Part shown: positions 47,283 to 58,300 of the stretch, piece by piece
Layout: each line of letters opens with the position of its first letter
Numbering within the stretch: the stretch's first letter is position 1
Assembly: GCA_902729315.2 (NCBI GenBank)
Contig: LR746280.1
Span: 2,476,501-2,540,500, forward strand
Source of the DNA: Spirodela intermedia
Lineage: Eukaryota; Streptophyta; Magnoliopsida; Alismatales; Araceae
DNA length: 64,000 bases
Direction: 5' to 3'
Made by a program: the position numbers and the translations under genes
Notes under the pieces: generated by a model
Database searches by the model: none
What the model saw: only the letters and a program-made list of their open reading frames with translations
What the model was told of the DNA's origin: nothing

Positions 47283-50200
47283 AGTTAGGGTTTTTCTCGG
47301 GGAGAATCTTCATCTTCCTTTGTTTGCTCTTCCGTTCCTTTCTCGCGGTGTTTCTCGGCGCTCGTTCGGGTCCCCAGTCTTCTGATTCTGCCCCGGGTTT
47401 CCATTTCTCGTGCTTCTTTCTCTGATGGGCTTGTCAATGCTACTGAATAGGGAGAGCTATGGCGGGTGACTGCTTCGCAACCACGCTGCCCTCTGTTAGC
47501 TCCGATTAACCCGCAGGTTCTCTGCGGGCCCCCCTGCCGGCTTGCGAGCCCCGACAGTAAATCCCGATGGTCTCATAGTACGGGCTTGCGCTTCTGCGAC
47601 GCAGTGCCTCGTTGCGCCGCCCGCTGTTCCTCTCGCAAGTCCGCCTCCATATACCATTACATCACCTCGATTTTCTGATTCAATCTTATTCGAGACAGTT
47701 TTCTGCGAAGTTTTTTGCTCCGAATTTGTGGGAGATGTGGAGTTTCTCCAATTCCGGTTCCCTGCGATTCCATTGGTGTTGGGAGCTTTCGGTGTGATTG
47801 AGGCTTCCATGAATTAGGTCGTTTGATGCGCTCCAAATCGTTGATCACCGTGTATTGATTAGCCGATCTGATCGATTCGCCGGTCCTTGATAGAGAGCGG
47901 ATTGTGTCCATGATACGTGGAGTGCCTCAAATCTGAGTGAATCGTTCTCTTTTTCCCTCTTCAAAAACCGGATCCAGTTCTTCTCATTCGTATTCATCGC
48001 TTTAGCGCTTCTGTAATACTCTCTCTCTATGGGCTTACCTCTATGCTATCGAAACTCAGTCACGGGAGTTCTTAGTAGGCTTCAAAACTCTTCGTCCAAG
48101 AGGCATAATTCGTTTGCGACTGCGATAACTCCTGGCGTTAATATTACATAAATAAAAGTCTTTCTTCGCCATTAACAATCGAAGTAATCGTCGACGTAAG
48201 TCTTAGCGTTAAATATTTACCTCGATTTAAACCCGCTCGTATCAGATGAATTCCATTGAAACCCCCGAGAAATGCTCTTGCTGCGCAATATAATAAATTG
48301 AATGTCGTCAGTTTAATGGGAAGTTTTCTACCATTTGGAATGTGCTGAACTGTTTAAACGCATCGCCATGATTTTGATGAACCCAGATGGTTCTTGTTGG
48401 GCCGAGTGGGATATAGAGGACGGAGGACAGAAATTAAGTGGGATTCATCCGAAGTCCTGATGACTTCCGTCTGTTTATCACATACCCAACATCTCCCAAT
48501 TATGAAATTTCTATTCTTATTTTGCCAGAAATCTGCAGACTTACCTTCCGATGGTAGAGAAGCCGAGCTGAGCTGTCTAGCCTAGTTCACTGATCTTCTA
48601 CAGGCCGAAGAACTCGTGTACCCTGGTATAGTTAAAGGCTTTCAGAAGAAGTATCTGTTACTTGTGATGAACCGAGCTCAAGAGATAGTTTCTGGCCCTA
48701 TCACTGAACAGTGATTGGTACTCTTCTAATTATGGTGGACGAAGATCTGACAGTGCGGCAAGAGCTCAAAGTTTGGCTCTGCATTCACAGTTTTCCAGCG
48801 GGGATCGGCCACAGGCATTTCCCAGAATCTCCCAGATTTGATGGGACATTTACTACCGGGCGATAACTCCATTGAACAACTGTGAACTCCCCCCCCTTCA
48901 TATCTGACTGTCTTTCTTTCTCTCTCTTACTTTATCAAGGGATGCCTGTGGGTTCTCTAAAGCATCTCCATCGATCTACATCAGTAATGTCTTCTTTAGA
49001 AAAACCATCCATCTGAGCTGGTCCTCGGTCAAAATATTGTCTTTCCCGGATTCCCCATTTAGTTTATATTTTTTTCCATGCGCTAGTGTGGGCCCTCCCT
49101 CAGTCTTTCCTTCACATCCGTAGCCCTTTGATCGCCTGCTCCAATCGGATTTACATGCCAAAATATGCTTTTAAAAGCACCTGGAGGAATTTCTGTAGAT
49201 CTTTGTCACTCTGCTGTCACATCTGCTCTTGACAAACCAGAGCAGGGATGGAGAAGAGCTAGAGACGTCTGAGCTTAGAGGGGGCCCACCATGTCGGAGA
49301 TGATGATCAAGATGATGATGATGCGTGGTGCAGATTATCACATGGTGACAGGCGGGTAGGGGTTACACGTTGGGAAGAACCCATTCTTCTGCTGCCCCTC
49401 TTCTAGCGAACCCAGACTACTGAGGGTCCCACCTCTCTGGACTACTCGATTGAAGAGCACTGTGAAGGCCCCATCACATGGAGCGCACCCCAACTTGGGA
49501 GAGTAATATTCCCAAACTGGGATATCCCCAGATGAGATGAGGATGATCAGATGCCTCTGAACCACGTTGTGAAGATGTCATCATGATTCATCAGCTGAGA
49601 ATTATGGGCAGAGTTCCTGCGAGCTTCCCATGAAAACATTGTGGGTACTTACACATTTCCTCTGCATCATGACAAATCATTTCTGCATTTTTTTTCTCCC
49701 CATAAATCTGTCAGTTGGATGCCATGCTTTTGAATTCTCTCGATTATGGGGTCTCTGAACCGGACCGATGGTAGTAGAAGATGAAAGCAGAATAAAGATG
49801 AAGTGAAAGCTCCTGGGTTCACCATGAATGCCTCTGCCCACCAACCAGATTCTTGAAATCTCTTACTACCCTGCGGATGTTGGTTAAAAAAAAAAAAAAG
49901 GTGTGATCTTGGAGGAGAATCGGCTTTGTGATATTTCGAAGTCTGCTCGGTCAACTTGAGATTAGGTGAGATCTGCTCAACGGCAATATCCTGGTTCATT
50001 ATCTTGCTAAAGTTTTGTTCTTGATCGTGCATAGAAATGAGGAAGGGGGAATCGATTCAGACCTCAATCATGGCGATGTGCGCGACCGTGGGGGCCCGTA
50101 TTTCAGGAAAGGGCAGAGTATCTTCTTATCTTTCTTCCTCAGTATGTGCGCAGCGGCGGCAGTATGCAGAGGGGACGGGGGAGGGAGAGACACGTCATGT

Positions 50201-50324
50201 GGGTTTCTGGCCGCGTCAGAGGAAGAGGACGAGATCCTCTTAATGCCCACTTGAAGAAGAAGAAGAGGAGGAAGAAGAAGAAGAAGAAGGAGATGGTGAT
50301 GAAGACGCGTCATTCTTTCGTCGC
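47283..50324 (+). other. moderate-GC region, possible non-coding transcript or unrecognised gene
   Basis: Base composition, a TATA-like run, a telo-box-like motif and a CT-rich leader-like start look like a transcribed unit. No frame from an ATG gives a recognisable protein, and ATGs near 47424 and 47459 open only short frames. A GTG-opened minus-strand frame at 49338-49565 has weak similarity to RIN4/NOI cores. I cannot assign this 3-kb region. Confidence 0.35.
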
Positions 50325-50332
50325 TATATTTA
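50325..50332 (+). promoter_or_regulatory. candidate TATA box of MIR168
   Basis: TATATTTA in 'cgtcgctatatttacccc', 122 bp upstream of the mature miRNA. It predicts a start near 50358. Confidence 0.5.
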
Positions 50333-50446
50333 CCCCTTTCTTGCAGAACCATGGATTTCGGCTCTGCGTGGTCTCAAGGGCTTCATCCTTCCTCCGCTAG
50401 GGTTTCCTGGTTCTGGTCGTAGTAGCCTGCCGGAGAGATCTCGAGT

Positions 50447-50467
50447 TCGCTTGGTGCAGGTCGGGAA
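50447..50467 (+). ncRNA. miR168: mature miR168 (5p)
   Basis: 21 nt on the 5' arm, starting with U as preferred by AGO1; identical to the conserved angiosperm miR168. Confidence 0.97.
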
Positions 50468-50517
50468 CCTGTCCCCCCTCTACCGCCATGCCGGCGAGGC
50501 GGCGGTGGGACGCGGTC

Positions 50518-50538
50518 CCCCACTTGCGCCAACTGAAT
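50518..50538 (+). ncRNA. miR168* (3p)
   Basis: 3' arm partner with 2-nt overhang geometry; it differs from the common star sequence at a few bases but keeps CAACTGAAT. Confidence 0.9.
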
Positions 50539-50548
50539 TCGAGGTATC

Positions 50549-52179
50549 GCGGCGGAGAAAAGGCTGCGGAGGACCGTTGCGGCGGCGATGGAGCCACCGG
50601 CGGCGTTCCTCTCTTTTGATGAAGAACCACCTGCTCGTCGTCGTCGACCCCCCTTCTTTTAACCGATTTCTAATCACGATTCTATGTGCATGCTCTTCTT
50701 CTTCTTCTTCTGCAGGGGATTGGGAGCTTCTGTTTGATGGGATTAATCCATGTTCTTTCTTCTCGTTGCTCCTCCCCCAAGGAAAGAAGGCAGAAGTGTG
50801 GGAGGATCTGCTCAGAAGATTCAGAGGAATTTTTTATTCCAATTACCCAGATGGCTTGAATCTGCTCCAACTATTTCATAAAGCCGGAATGTTGACGAGT
50901 AACTGTTCTTTATTACAGAGCTGGAATCCTGACCAGGGTCTCATCTTCTTGGTGGAGGAGGAGGAAGCCTGGTGTTTTATCACCCTGGCATCTTCATGTT
51001 CTTCAGATGTTCTTCAGATGTTCTTCAATTTCTTGTCTCCTCCTCGTTGCCCAGACTATCCCCTCCTAGATTTCTACAATAATATTATGATTCTTCATAA
51101 CCAGGTGAAAAGATTGGGCGACTGGGGATGAATCAGAAACCCCTAATCCCTTGTTTCCTTCAGATCAGTCTCTGGGGATCTTAAGCATGGCTGAACCTTG
51201 TTGCTTCTCTCTCTTGAATCAGAAGTCATTCAACCGGTGCCGATGAAAGTTGTTTGTTTGTATTTCTTATCCTCTGATAATGTTTTTGGGTCATGAGATG
51301 CAATTATGTTCTCCTTTGATAAACATTGCTTGAAGCTCCTTTGACAAACACTACGAGCGATGTCAGGAGCATGATTAAGTCAGCTAATTGTTGTCACGAC
51401 TCTCTCTCTCTCTCTCTCTCCTTCTCCCTCTTCCAATAAAGAGGATATATCAGATGGTTCAAGGAACCCATGAAGATTGTGGGTCAATCTTCCTCACTAA
51501 TCCAAGCATAAGTCGTACAGTAGATCAGGGAGAACGTGCCCACTATAAATTTCTAATCTTGGAAGCGACCATGGCCAGAGATTAGATGAGATAGATGGTG
51601 ACCAACAATAACGTAGACAATTTTTATTAGCACCGAGTAATCTAAGCATTATGGAAGGTAATCTGATGAAGCTGAGATCACACATAATGACATGTTTGAC
51701 GAAGATTGATAGGTGTTGACCGCGGCCATGACACCAAGAAACTCGGAAAGTCTACCCAACAAGTGGACTCACTTTCCCATCTTCAAGACGCAGAGTTTGA
51801 CCAGAGCTCAAGTGGGCCCTTGGGTTCCATCTCAGGCCTGCAAGGGTCTCCTCAGTAATGGGAGAGACATAAGGAGAAAGACCCATCTCGGTATATAGCA
51901 TAATGCTGGACGATTCCATAGGAAAATGATTAAATAATTGGTTCCAGCTAAAAAAATGGGGAATAATCCCAATCGGGTTAAGAAAGAAGAAGAAAGATTA
52001 TATACAGTATTTCTTCGAGGAAATAAAGAAGCATAGATGCATCCACAGTCCATAATTTCTCAAAATTTTCAACGTGTGGATACTGAGAACAATGCCACAA
52101 GCCTGAGAAATGCAACCGACAATGACAGAAGCCCAGGTCAGAGCATTCGGGAAGAAAACCATTACACAGAGAAATTAAC
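50549..52179. other. MIR168 downstream region and convergent spacer
   Basis: A presumed pri-miR168 tail with a likely acceptor at 50715 is followed by spacer. A (CT)n tract lies at about 51400-51421. No protein is recognisable; the long frame through the MIR168 hairpin opens at a non-ATG codon. The DRB gene's 3' UTR probably covers the end of this stretch on the other strand. Confidence 0.5.
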
Positions 52180-52953
52180 TTACGGCTCACAAGTTCTATA
52201 TTTCTTGGATCTGGGCACCTTGAGTCTCCCTACACGCTCCTTTGACCGCTCTCTGGTGCAGCTCGAGGAAGCCCCTTCAGCTCCACTGGATGGACCTAAT
52301 GGGGAGGGGGTCAAAGGTTTGACTTTGGTACAGTGGGCCAGTCCAAAGCAGCTCTCGCTCTTGACTGGGCCCAAGACTCTGGGATGAGAATCATCAGGGA
52401 TGATTTGGCAGCTCAGGATGACCTGTCCTGTCTGAGGACCCTCTTGTGGCTCACGGGGATCCACCTGTTCTTCCTTGGGCTGCACCCCCACCTCGAGAGG
52501 GGAAGGAGGTGCTTCAGAACTTTGCCTAATTTGGCTGAGGGTAGCAAAAAGTTTTACTTTTGATCTAATGATCTGAGACATGAGAATCCTCTTCTGCGAG
52601 TCGCCATCACCTTCAAAAAAAAAAAGAAAAGAAATCAAAGGGTAGGTCAAAGCTATGCATAGACTTTGAGTATATTCAAGAAAATAAACAGAGAATAGAA
52701 AGAGTTGACCTAAAATTGACTCAACAACAGCGCGTGCAGCCAGCTGCTGGGCTTCTTTCTTGTTCCTTCCGATGCTGCCCTTGTGTACTCTTCCGGCAAA
52801 AAGCACAGAGGAGGTGAATGTGGGAAGAAGTCCTTCTAACTGGGAGCAGGTATAGGCCGGCCGCTCTAAGTTCATCTTTACTGCATATTCCTCCAGAATA
52901 GATTTGCAAAATGTCGCGTCCTGGGGGGAGATATAGCGTGTGAGCCAATAAGC

Positions 52954-53032
<79 letters not shown>

Positions 53033-55331
53033 CAAGATAGTGGATGTAATGACTGGTACAATTGATAAGTGTCTGATATAGGGGACAGGATCAGAATTTT
53101 GAAGAATTCTTTTGTTATCTTTTTTGAAACAACAAGAGATGTTAGTAGCCTTAAGAATTAATGATTGGAGGGGTATTTAATGGCATCAAATAAATAAACC
53201 TTCGACGAAATGTTAGTAGCCTTAAGAATATAAAAATCCTTAAATCTTATGATAATCTATTGAACACTGGTTAGAAAACTCAATGCAGACACAGTTCTTA
53301 GAACAAAAAAGTTGAAGAAAAAAAATAAAATCAGTTGCAATAAAGTGACACCTTTTCAATCAATTTAGGCTCCAAGGTTTTTGTGTGGGGGAACATAAAA
53401 TGCGATTCTCAGAACCGGATTTAATGATCTCACGTCAAAATAATCAACACGGTTCTATAGTTCTTAGCTTCCAATTATTGTGGAGTGATCATAGTGAAAA
53501 TATCTTGGCACAGTCTTCCACCAACTCCAGAAATTGGATTTCCCAAAAAAAAGTTATGAACCTCTTATTTAAACAACAAATAAACAGGTTTCAGTAACAT
53601 CCAAAAATAAAATAAAATAAAATAAAATATAGGAACCACGTCTAAATAGAAAGAAATTTCAAGTAAAAGACGCAAGGGGGAGAATTCAATGAACAAGTCG
53701 AACAAAGCTTATCAGAAAAATAGTTGCATATTTAGTAGAGTAGGGAGGGATGAAAAACATACAGAACTAATTAAGGGGCACCCCTGTTGCTCTATCTTTC
53801 TGGATAAACCTTCAAGAGCCACCTTAGCCACATTTTGCTCAGCTTCCTTCCGCTGAGAAAATGTCTGAGATGTTTGGAATGTAACTCCATCAATTGTGAC
53901 TGATGATCTGAACTGCGGAGCGTGTGGTGTTCCTTCATTGATTGTTTGATATAGTGGCAGTGGGATCTCAGATCTTTGAGCATGCTCTTGTAGACGATTT
54001 TTGTGCATGAATTTATCCTCTGGGCCTATATTATGTTTAAAAAGCAAATAAAATGGTATAATATCGACTGAAGAGAAACATCAAATCGAGATGGTAATGT
54101 AGGAAAATAATTGAGATAATAGAGAAAAAAAACTTTGCATCAAGAAATATACAATTAACAGGCCAAATGGATGCTTGAAGTTGGGCATCTAACAAAAGAT
54201 TCACTGCATCAAAGATTATTGATAATTGATTGAGAATCTAAGGGTAGTGAACGATATGATAGTCACACTTATTCCTTGGGGAATGGGGAGAGAGACCATC
54301 CTCAAATGTGGAAAGAAAATCCAAGTACCTTGGTTTAATATCATATTATGGTTAAATATTTAATTACCAAATATGGGTTTTCGAAGATATAAATTAGACC
54401 ATGTACCTTGGTTTTCGAAGATATCATATTATGGTTAAATATTTAATGACCCTTCTCGACCATCATGTACTTCAAAAGAACCAATGATCCCAGGAAGTTG
54501 TGATACCCATCCGAACAAAATTAGTGTTTGATAATGGGTGCAAATCAAGCGCCTCTCCTGTCTCCATGTCAAGCTACGTATTTAATACTTCTTAGGGCAT
54601 AATAATACTTAGGACATGATATCAACCCCATCTTTTGTCAAGAAACGTTGAGAGTACCCTCATGGGCAATGAAGTCAAAGTAGTAGCCAGATGCTCAGGT
54701 CCTAAACCCTAAAAAAAGAAAGAGAAATTAAAGAGGCATTGGAGAATCCAGGAGCCAAAAAGGGAGACCCCCAAAGTTCTTGCCCTCCATTGTCTCCTGG
54801 ATCCATGAGCAATAACTGCGACCGTTTCCTGTTAATTACAGCAAGATCCCAGTGAGTTAGACATCCTCCCTACCGTTTTAGACAGCCAGGGGCTCTTTTG
54901 AAATCATTTTCGAGACCGGAAAATTTTCCCTTTTTAGCCCCAGTGAAGGCTTCCAAAGGCAGCAATTGCAGACTGGGTTGCGATGACAGCAGAAGGCAAT
55001 TCAGTGGGCTGAGTACCAGACATGAAGATGAATGGACCATGGTTTCTTTAAGAAACTTAACAATATATTCGCGGGTCTGATCACCAAGAGGAGAACAGTT
55101 GGGGAATCTAGGAAGGAAGGGACGAATCTGATCATCTCTATGGCACAGGCCAACCTTGTCTCTTAGAAGGAAGAAAAACAACAAAATTATAAAGAACAAA
55201 CCAAACTGCTTTCTCTCATCACGAGAGAGAGAAACCATCACCGGCGAAAATCCCAGACCAGTAAATAAGCTGCATCACTAAGTAAGCTAAAAGGGCAGCT
55301 TACGAGGGTTCGACGACGAAGGTGGTTGCAT
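52180..55331 (-). CDS. plant double-stranded-RNA-binding protein (DRB family, two dsRBDs)
   Basis: Four exons (minus): 55304-55331, 53763-54025, 52710-52920, 52180-52610; 310 residues. DRB proteins partner DICER-LIKE enzymes in miRNA or siRNA production; which partner applies here is not evident. The 28-nt first exon encodes MQPPSSSNP and joins in phase to RPEDKFMHKNRLQEHAQRS. dsRBD1 (about 15-86) has LPLYQTINEG, HAPQFRSSVTIDGVTF and the C-terminal helix RKEAEQNVAKVALEGL. dsRBD2 (98-167) has CKSILEEYAVKMNLERPAY and the helix NKKEAQQLAARAVVESILG. The tail is Pro/Ser-rich and ends with basic KVPRSKKYRTCEP. The stop codon overlaps a strong donor-like GTAAGT, so a further exon cannot be excluded. 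Intron 2 is long (842 bp) and carries a GA tract. Clade (DRB1/HYL1, DRB4 or other) not assigned. Confidence 0.92.
52958..53030. repeat. (GA)36 microsatellite in DRB intron 2
   Basis: On the transcribed (minus) strand it is a (CT)36 polypyrimidine run ending 35 bp upstream of the exon 3 acceptor at 52921-52922. Confidence 0.96.
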
Positions 55332-58300
55332 CCCCACTGGAACCCAGGAGTGCTTGAAACGTGATGAGGAAAGAGGGCGAAGCACAATTAGATTTCCCTC
55401 CCCTACCTCGCTCCTCCCCCCCCCCCCGAAGACAAAGATAAAAACTGCTCAAGCACAAGCCCACCAGCCTCACCAAGGTCACTCCCCGCAGCAAAAAACA
55501 AAGAAGAAAAAGGAAACAGATGGAGATGGAAAGGCGGAGCGAGCACAGCAGCAATCCCACCACAAGGGATCCTCCCGGCCGAAGAATATGCCCAAAGAGG
55601 GGGCACGGCGGATGCCCCTACGGCGGGACAAGTGCTTCTCCACTCTTCATCGACCAGGGCCACCAATCCCTCCCGAAGTACGCTTTGCGGAGTTCTCAAC
55701 GGTGGGACAAGTAGCAGTTGATGGATGTGAGGTTCTACGGATTGTCAGCGCTAGAAATCTGGAAAACTCGGAATTCACCCGTTGCACATTTCTACTATGA
55801 TCAGAAGTAGGTGAGTAATTTGGATCATTGTAAAGACCCATTCTTCGGTCAAGTCTCTGTTCTTACCATACGAGGTGAGGCGTAGGAGGTCAAAGAACAG
55901 CGTCAAGGACGTTGACACTATGCCATACTCCACACTTTGGCTTTCTTTGAAGGCGAAAAGTTTTGCACATTCAATTTTATAAATAAAATCACGCCCAGAG
56001 TTTTTTTTAGAATTTCTATCTGAATTTCATTTTCATAAGTAATTATTCCCAGTCAATTGTCATTCTTCTAAAAATCATAATATATTTGTCAAAATTTTCA
56101 ACTTTAAAAATAACAGTAATAAATTTAGACTGATCTACCCAGTTCTTGTTGATACCGTCTATCTTCAGTAGTGTGATTCATTTATCAATGATACATGCAA
56201 GGTACAAGATGAATGCAAATACCCTACCATTTTTATCTGCTATTATTTTTATGAGGACGTCATTTAGTAGTTGGATGTAGTACTTTCTAAAGGGCATTTA
56301 TGCTTGTGAATAAATTTGATAAAGATGTAATATAATTTAATAATAATATAATTTAATAAAAATCCAATGGTTACTCCACTTGGCAAGCCTATTTTGAAAT
56401 TCTACTATAATCATCAATATGTTTTTCAGCATGTTTGAATAACATTGTGATTCTATGGAAAGTTGTGGCAGATATATTTAAATGGTAATAAAAAATTGAG
56501 AGCAATGAAAGTTTTTAATATAATTCTTTAATGTTTTCTTAGTGAAACTTGTAAAATATAAACATATATAGGAATATTCATTATCCAATTCCATTAGTTG
56601 TCATAAATACTTTCAATGAGGCCACATTGATTATGTGTTGAGAATCATAATGATACAAACCTTCTTGCATTGTTTGTTACTTTTTATCTTGACTTATCTT
56701 ATTCTAACGTTAGTCTAAAATTTTGACTTAGCATTGAGATCAAGTTACAAACTATGGACAAAACCCTTAATCTGATTGTGACATCAAGAATAACATATGA
56801 AGGATTTCCAAGTCTATGAATTAGATCCATTTTGACAATGCTCCTATGGACCTAGTACATTTGAGGAAATTGGTTAGGTTTCTTCACATTTTAATTTACA
56901 TATTATTATCTACAGTGTTGCATGCTTGACCAAAAGAGTACATTCTTACATTCTATCTATATAGAGATATAAAGGGATCAATGAAAACATAAATATGAAC
57001 ACGTCAATCATGAATATGCCCTTCATATTACCAATGTTGTACTGATAGTAAATAGCTAGTTAGCTTAAAAGCATGTAATCTTCACTAAGAATTTTGCTTA
57101 GTACTTGATTTTTTTGAAGATTAGCTTGACATCCTAGTTTGGACTAGTAAAATTTAAAACATAAGATAGACAATATTGAGGGCTTACTAGATGGCATACT
57201 ATCTTAATCTATCACCCCTATTATTGTTATGTACTTGCATGAATATACATACCTTTTGGCGAAGGTAATGTGTCAAGAGTTGATTTGTAGGGATTATAGT
57301 GCTAAGAATAATTTGATTCTTATGTGTAGTCCTAGAGTTAGTCATACATAGAATTCTATACTCACTAGTTGATTATGGAGACTAATTATCTTAGCTTTTT
57401 CATATTCTTCGAACATATATGCTTGTAATTACAAGCATATATTGAAAGCCTTAGTGATCATAATATTGGTACGATACAAGAGTGATAATGGTGTATGTTA
57501 ATCATATTAAATTTATGGAATGAACATTTTGCACAAATTGATTAGTTATCTATTAGGAATATGTAACAAATCACTTCTTCTACATGTCATGTGGTTACTT
57601 ATTTCCTAGGTAGGCATAAACTCAATGAATTTGTAAATTATAGTCTCATATATTTTAGATAGACCCTTGCATTCCATACACATTATCATTGATGAAGAAT
57701 TTGTCATGCTAGTCTACTCTAAAGGACATAAATGTCAAAATGAGAGTTGACTATGTATAATGAGAAAAATGAAAAAATAAAAAAGAGGGTGGAAACCAGA
57801 CACCTCGAATTAATTGCACCCAATGGATGAATTTTCCATTAGTATTGAGGTGATAACAATTATATCATAATAAATGGGTTAAAATTATGGGCACAATGTA
57901 AATAGAGAAAAGAAGGGACCCTAGGAGAAAAAGGCGACAAAACCCACATTAAATTATATTATTATTGATATTTTTGAAATGCTATAGTTCATATTGATGA
58001 AACTATGCAATTGTCAAATATGTTTTATAGAGTTTTTGAAGAATAAGGAAGCACGTCCTTACCAAACAAGTCAAATGTTTGAATGTCAAGTAAGAGTGTA
58101 GTGGTAATTGTTAAAATTCATGAATAAATTTTAAAATTCAAGTGATAATGAGAAAACATCACAATATTTTCCTTGATGATTAGTTTTAGTCTATGTATAA
58201 AACCATTGAGTCAATGAATTTATATGTAACTCTACTTTGAATCAAAAAGTTTGTTCTAACTATTATATACATTAAAATTGTAGACTATATTGGGAGATAC

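Larger units (their letters stand above)
50436..50548 (+). ncRNA. MIR168: MIR168 precursor hairpin (pre-miR168)
   Basis: The mature arm at 50447-50467 matches the conserved plant miR168 over all 21 bases (it begins TCGCTTGGTGCAGG). The star arm at 50518-50538 (ending CGCCAACTGAAT) pairs with it leaving 2-nt 3' overhangs; pairing rule is position x with 100983 minus x. The stem from 50440/50543 to 50469/50514 has only G:U wobbles and three mismatches (C:C, C:C, A:C). The loop region contains a second short stem (TACCGCC with GGCGGTG). miR168 guides cleavage of ARGONAUTE1 mRNA and sets AGO1 homeostasis. A polypyrimidine-CAG acceptor at 50713-50715 suggests a spliced primary transcript. Confidence 0.97.

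Noticed and set aside
47424-47817. Short frames near the start of the possible transcript at 47.3 kb
   Set aside because: ATG-opened frames end within 20 codons, the longer one opens at a non-ATG codon, and none matches a family.
50451-51131. 226-codon plus-strand frame over the MIR168 region
   Set aside because: It opens at TTG inside the mature miRNA, crosses a likely intron acceptor at 50715, and resembles no protein.
55354-55800. 148-codon plus-strand frame opposite the DRB leader
   Set aside because: No recognisable domain; it lies over the DRB leader and promoter, and its composition follows a C/A-rich leader.
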